DNA of 5,039 bases from positions 1-5,039 of the forward strand of contig JANXTN010000353.1 in the NCBI GenBank assembly GCA_025352435.1, in the 5' to 3' direction. Numbering within the stretch: the stretch's first letter is position 1; every line of letters starts with the position of its first letter. The position numbers and the translations under genes are program-made. Below are positions 3,939 to 5,039 of this stretch, one piece after another. Below the pieces are notes generated by a model, which saw only the letters and a program-made list of their open reading frames with translations, did no database searches and was not told the DNA's origin. Source of the DNA: Ferruginibacter sp. (GTDB lineage: Bacteria; Bacteroidota; Bacteroidia; Chitinophagales; Chitinophagaceae).

Positions 3939-5039
3939 TCATTCTTTAAGCATTAATATTTCTTTTTCTCCCGAAACCACTATTTCCTCTGCAATCAAAA
4001 AAGTAATGACCAACCACAAAGATCTTTGTCTCACAGGTTTTAATTTTTGCACCAGTTGTTTGTAAGTAAGCTTTTCTGTTTTTAAGATTTCAATAATTTT
4101 ATCTGCTACAATTTTAAAATCTTCTGTACTTAGTTTTGCCTCCGTGTTATTAATACAATTATCACAAATGCCACAATCTACTGCAGCCTTTTCGCCAAAA
4201 TAGTTACCTATTATTTTACTTCTGCAAAAGGCAGTATTGTTCACATAATATTCAATAGCTCTTGATCTTTTAGTAGCTTCTGCTTTTCTTGTAGTCATAG
4301 CTGCCCCATCTATAAAAAAGTCATCGTTGTACATCCTGTTTTTTAACAGGGATATTTGTGGCTTTTCACTCGCAGGTTTATAATCTATTATTCCGTTTTG
4401 GTGCAACGCTAACAAACCTTTTACAACATCTGCATTTGGCATTTTAATAAATCCACCAAGTAATTTTTCATATACTATACATGGAAAATCAAAAATCCCT
4501 TCATACGATCTTAGCAATCCTTTTATTATGGGCTCCAGTGTGGGGTGTTGAACTTCAAATTCTTCCAGGTCTGTCTTTGTTGTTCTAAATTCAACCGTAC
4601 TTTGTTTAAACATCGTTTCACTAAAACTGATTAATCCTTCCTGGCTCAGCGCCTGTATGCCATATGTTGCTTCTAAAATGTTTAATTTAAAATGCTGCGC
4701 AAAACTTGCCAGGTCCATATCAAAACCTAAACCTTCACCCGTTCCTGCAGCTACTTGCAAGTAATTCATCAGTGCCAGGTAAATCATTTTTAATTTAGGG
4801 AGCGATGGATACCTGGTTTCAATTTTCTGTAAAAGATCATCCGTTTCTTTGCTGCTGTGCAACAAAACTGCATAAGCTCTTTTTCCATCTCTGCCTGAAC
4901 GTCCTGCTTCCTGGTAATAGTTTTCCAGACAGTCAGGAACATCATAATGCACAACAATTCTTACATCGGGTTTATCAATACCCATACCGAATGCATTGGT
5001 AGATACGATTGTTCTAGTCTTGTTCTGTATCCAGGCATC
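3939..5039 (-). CDS. recQ: RecQ-family ATP-dependent DNA helicase (C-terminal part; start outside the window)
   Basis: A superfamily 2 3'-to-5' DNA helicase for recombination and repair, cut by the right edge: 366 residues are present, open to position 5039. The ATG at 4985 is internal, since the frame continues upstream as helicase motif V ([16 protein letters not shown], residues 12-27 of the visible part). Motif VI is at 41-52 ([12 protein letters not shown], with its two key arginines). A long ~200-residue region follows, predicted helical with winged-helix character (about 75-145). Then comes the zinc cluster: Cys272 (in AFCRSKI), Cys289, Cys292 and Cys295 (CGICDNC). In E. coli RecQ the zinc cysteines follow motif VI by only ~60 residues; here by ~220. 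The last ~70 residues could form another winged helix. No HRDC domain is present. I believe this is the shorter RecQ type common in Bacteroidota (about 630 residues in total), usually present beside a canonical RecQ. It converges with the ATPase gene. Confidence 0.93.
   Translation of the reverse strand, partial: DAWIQNKTRTIVSTNAFGMGIDKPDVRIVVHYDVPDCLENYYQEAGRSGRDGKRAYAVLLHSSKETDDLLQKIETRYPSLPKLKMIYLALMNYLQVAAGTGEGLGFDMDLASFAQHFKLNILEATYGIQALSQEGLISFSETMFKQSTVEFRTTKTDLEEFEVQHPTLEPIIKGLLRSYEGIFDFPCIVYEKLLGGFIKMPNADVVKGLLALHQNGIIDYKPASEKPQISLLKNRMYNDDFFIDGAAMTTRKAEATKRSRAIEYYVNNTAFCRSKIIGNYFGEKAAVDCGICDNCINNTEAKLSTEDFKIVADKIIEILKTEKLTYKQLVQKLKPVRQRSLWLVITFLIAEEIVVSGEKEILMLKE

Noticed and set aside
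3859..4065. Plus-strand 68-codon frame
   Set aside because: It begins with TTG inside the terminator region and then runs antisense to the recQ 3' end. The terminator would end its transcript after a few codons.
4983..4985. ATG as the start of the RecQ gene
   Set aside because: It is the Met inside motif V (FGMGIDKP). The frame stays open and continues the motif upstream to the window edge.
4805..5002. Plus-strand 65-codon frame
   Set aside because: Antisense to conserved helicase motifs V and VI of RecQ.

Overview
The window looks like chromosomal DNA from a member of the Bacteroidota, most likely the Chitinophagaceae or Sphingobacteriia side (taxon inferred). It is AT-rich, has no clear Shine-Dalgarno sites, and carries two small lipoproteins with the SCKK / SCTK type of signal-peptidase II site. 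It also encodes an RprY-like OmpR-family response regulator and a RecQ of the Bacteroidota layout. No CRISPR array, tRNA, rRNA or transposase was seen.

Layout: 1-125 is gene-free. Positions 126-500 and 558-956 (+) are two short secreted lipoprotein genes in a block of visibly lower GC than the rest. Positions 957-1264 form a convergent intergenic region. It holds a GC-richer hairpin block, an intrinsic terminator for the regulator gene and a degenerate 7-bp tandem repeat. The response regulator lies at 1265-1963 (-). A 194-bp divergent intergenic region (1964-2157) carries several inverted repeats and a candidate promoter. Positions 2158-3708 (+) encode a HerA-like / YjgR-family (DUF853) P-loop ATPase. 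Positions 3709-3938 contain a possible small-RNA gene, or at least a promoter-like site and a good intrinsic terminator. The C-terminal part of a RecQ helicase (3939-5039, -) runs off the right edge.

The genes do not form one obvious pathway. The regulator and the ATPase are divergent and could share control sequences. ATPase and RecQ are convergent, both act as NTP-driven motors (nucleic-acid substrate is established for RecQ, inferred for the ATPase), and are separated by the terminator. The regulator has no histidine kinase beside it in the window. The lipoproteins have no recognisable partner genes.

I see no convincing new multi-gene system. The points most worth a second look are the possible ~60-nt transcript at about 3844-3903, the heptad repeat at 1226-1260, the RecQ zinc module placed far from the helicase motifs, and the similar short motifs flanking the low-GC lipoprotein block.
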